In this document: positions 5,016-5,178 of the stretch, in pieces
Position numbering within the stretch: position 1 is the first letter of the stretch
Layout of the letters: each line of letters starts with the position of its first letter
Assembly (NCBI GenBank): GCA_030618205.1
Contig: JAUXDR010000094.1
Location: 1-5,178 of the forward strand
Source of the DNA: Deltaproteobacteria bacterium
Lineage (GTDB): Bacteria > Desulfobacterota > Dissulfuribacteria > Dissulfuribacterales > UBA3076
Direction of reading: 5' to 3'
DNA length: 5,178 bases
Notes under the pieces: model-generated
What the model was told of the DNA's origin: nothing
Database searches by the model: none
What the model saw: the letters and a program-made list of their open reading frames with translations, nothing else
Position numbers and translations under genes: made by a program

Positions 5016-5178
5016 ATGACTGAACGTATAAAGATCAATAAACTGCTATGCCTTGATGCAGCAGTTGATGAAGTTGTTGTTAAGGGGTGGATCAGGACAA
5101 GGCGTAGCTCAAAGGGATTTTCGTTCATCGAGGTAAATGACGGGTCCTGCCTGAAAAACATTCAGGTTATTGCTGACA
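5016..5178 (+). CDS. asnS: Asparaginyl-tRNA synthetase, N-terminal part (cut by window edge)
   Basis: The first 54 residues of a class II aminoacyl-tRNA synthetase that joins asparagine to tRNA-Asn using ATP. The N-terminal OB-fold anticodon-binding domain is seen: VKGWIRTRR (22-30), [11 protein letters not shown] (34-44) and the following NIQVIAD. This matches the E. coli AsnS pattern VRGWVRTRRDSK...SFLAVYDGSC closely and favours AsnS over AspS, which usually starts its OB-fold with a longer, different N-terminus. The asnA gene just upstream supports the assignment. The frame is open to the window end; the catalytic domain lies outside. An alternative in-frame ATG at 5001 would add five residues. 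Aspartyl-tRNA synthetase or an OB-fold paralogue is the main alternative, judged unlikely. Confidence 0.9.
   Translation, partial: MTERIKINKLLCLDAAVDEVVVKGWIRTRRSSKGFSFIEVNDGSCLKNIQVIAD

Overview
The window looks like ordinary chromosomal DNA from an anaerobic Gram-negative bacterium, most likely of the Desulfobacterota (former Deltaproteobacteria). That guess rests on the general character of the PpsA and AsnA sequences, the moderate GC of the genes against AT-rich spacers, and the asnA-asnS pairing. It is inference, not a database result. All recognisable genes lie on the + strand.

Layout. (1) 17-196 is a complete 59-codon gene for a charged, coiled-coil-like protein that I cannot name. 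(2) 197-1116 is about 920 bases without a convincing conventional gene. It holds short repeats just after the small gene, a 17-bp palindrome at 617-633 beside a weak promoter, a perfect Shine-Dalgarno in front of a 14-codon ORF (693-737), a second promoter with a perfect -35 (734-763), a weak terminator-like hairpin with a competing pairing upstream (795-862), and further palindromes. (3) 1117-3546 is ppsA, phosphoenolpyruvate synthase, complete and with its catalytic residues intact, closed by a very strong intrinsic terminator. (4) 3581-3809 is an AT-rich control region with two kinds of direct repeat and a nested hairpin just before the next ribosome binding site. (5) 3810-4940 is asnA, ammonia-dependent asparagine synthetase, with a GTG start. 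(6) 5016-5178 is the beginning of asnS, asparaginyl-tRNA synthetase, cut by the window edge.

How they work together. PpsA turns pyruvate into PEP and opens gluconeogenesis, as expected in an organism growing on organic acids or C2/C3 units. It appears to be a single-gene unit with a long 5' leader. AsnA and AsnS form a separate unit in which asparagine is made from aspartate and ammonia and then charged directly onto tRNA-Asn.

I see no mobile element, CRISPR array, defence system, tRNA or rRNA, and no evidence of a novel multi-gene system. The parts most worth a second look are the ppsA upstream region (possible attenuator and leader ORF) and the structured region before asnA.
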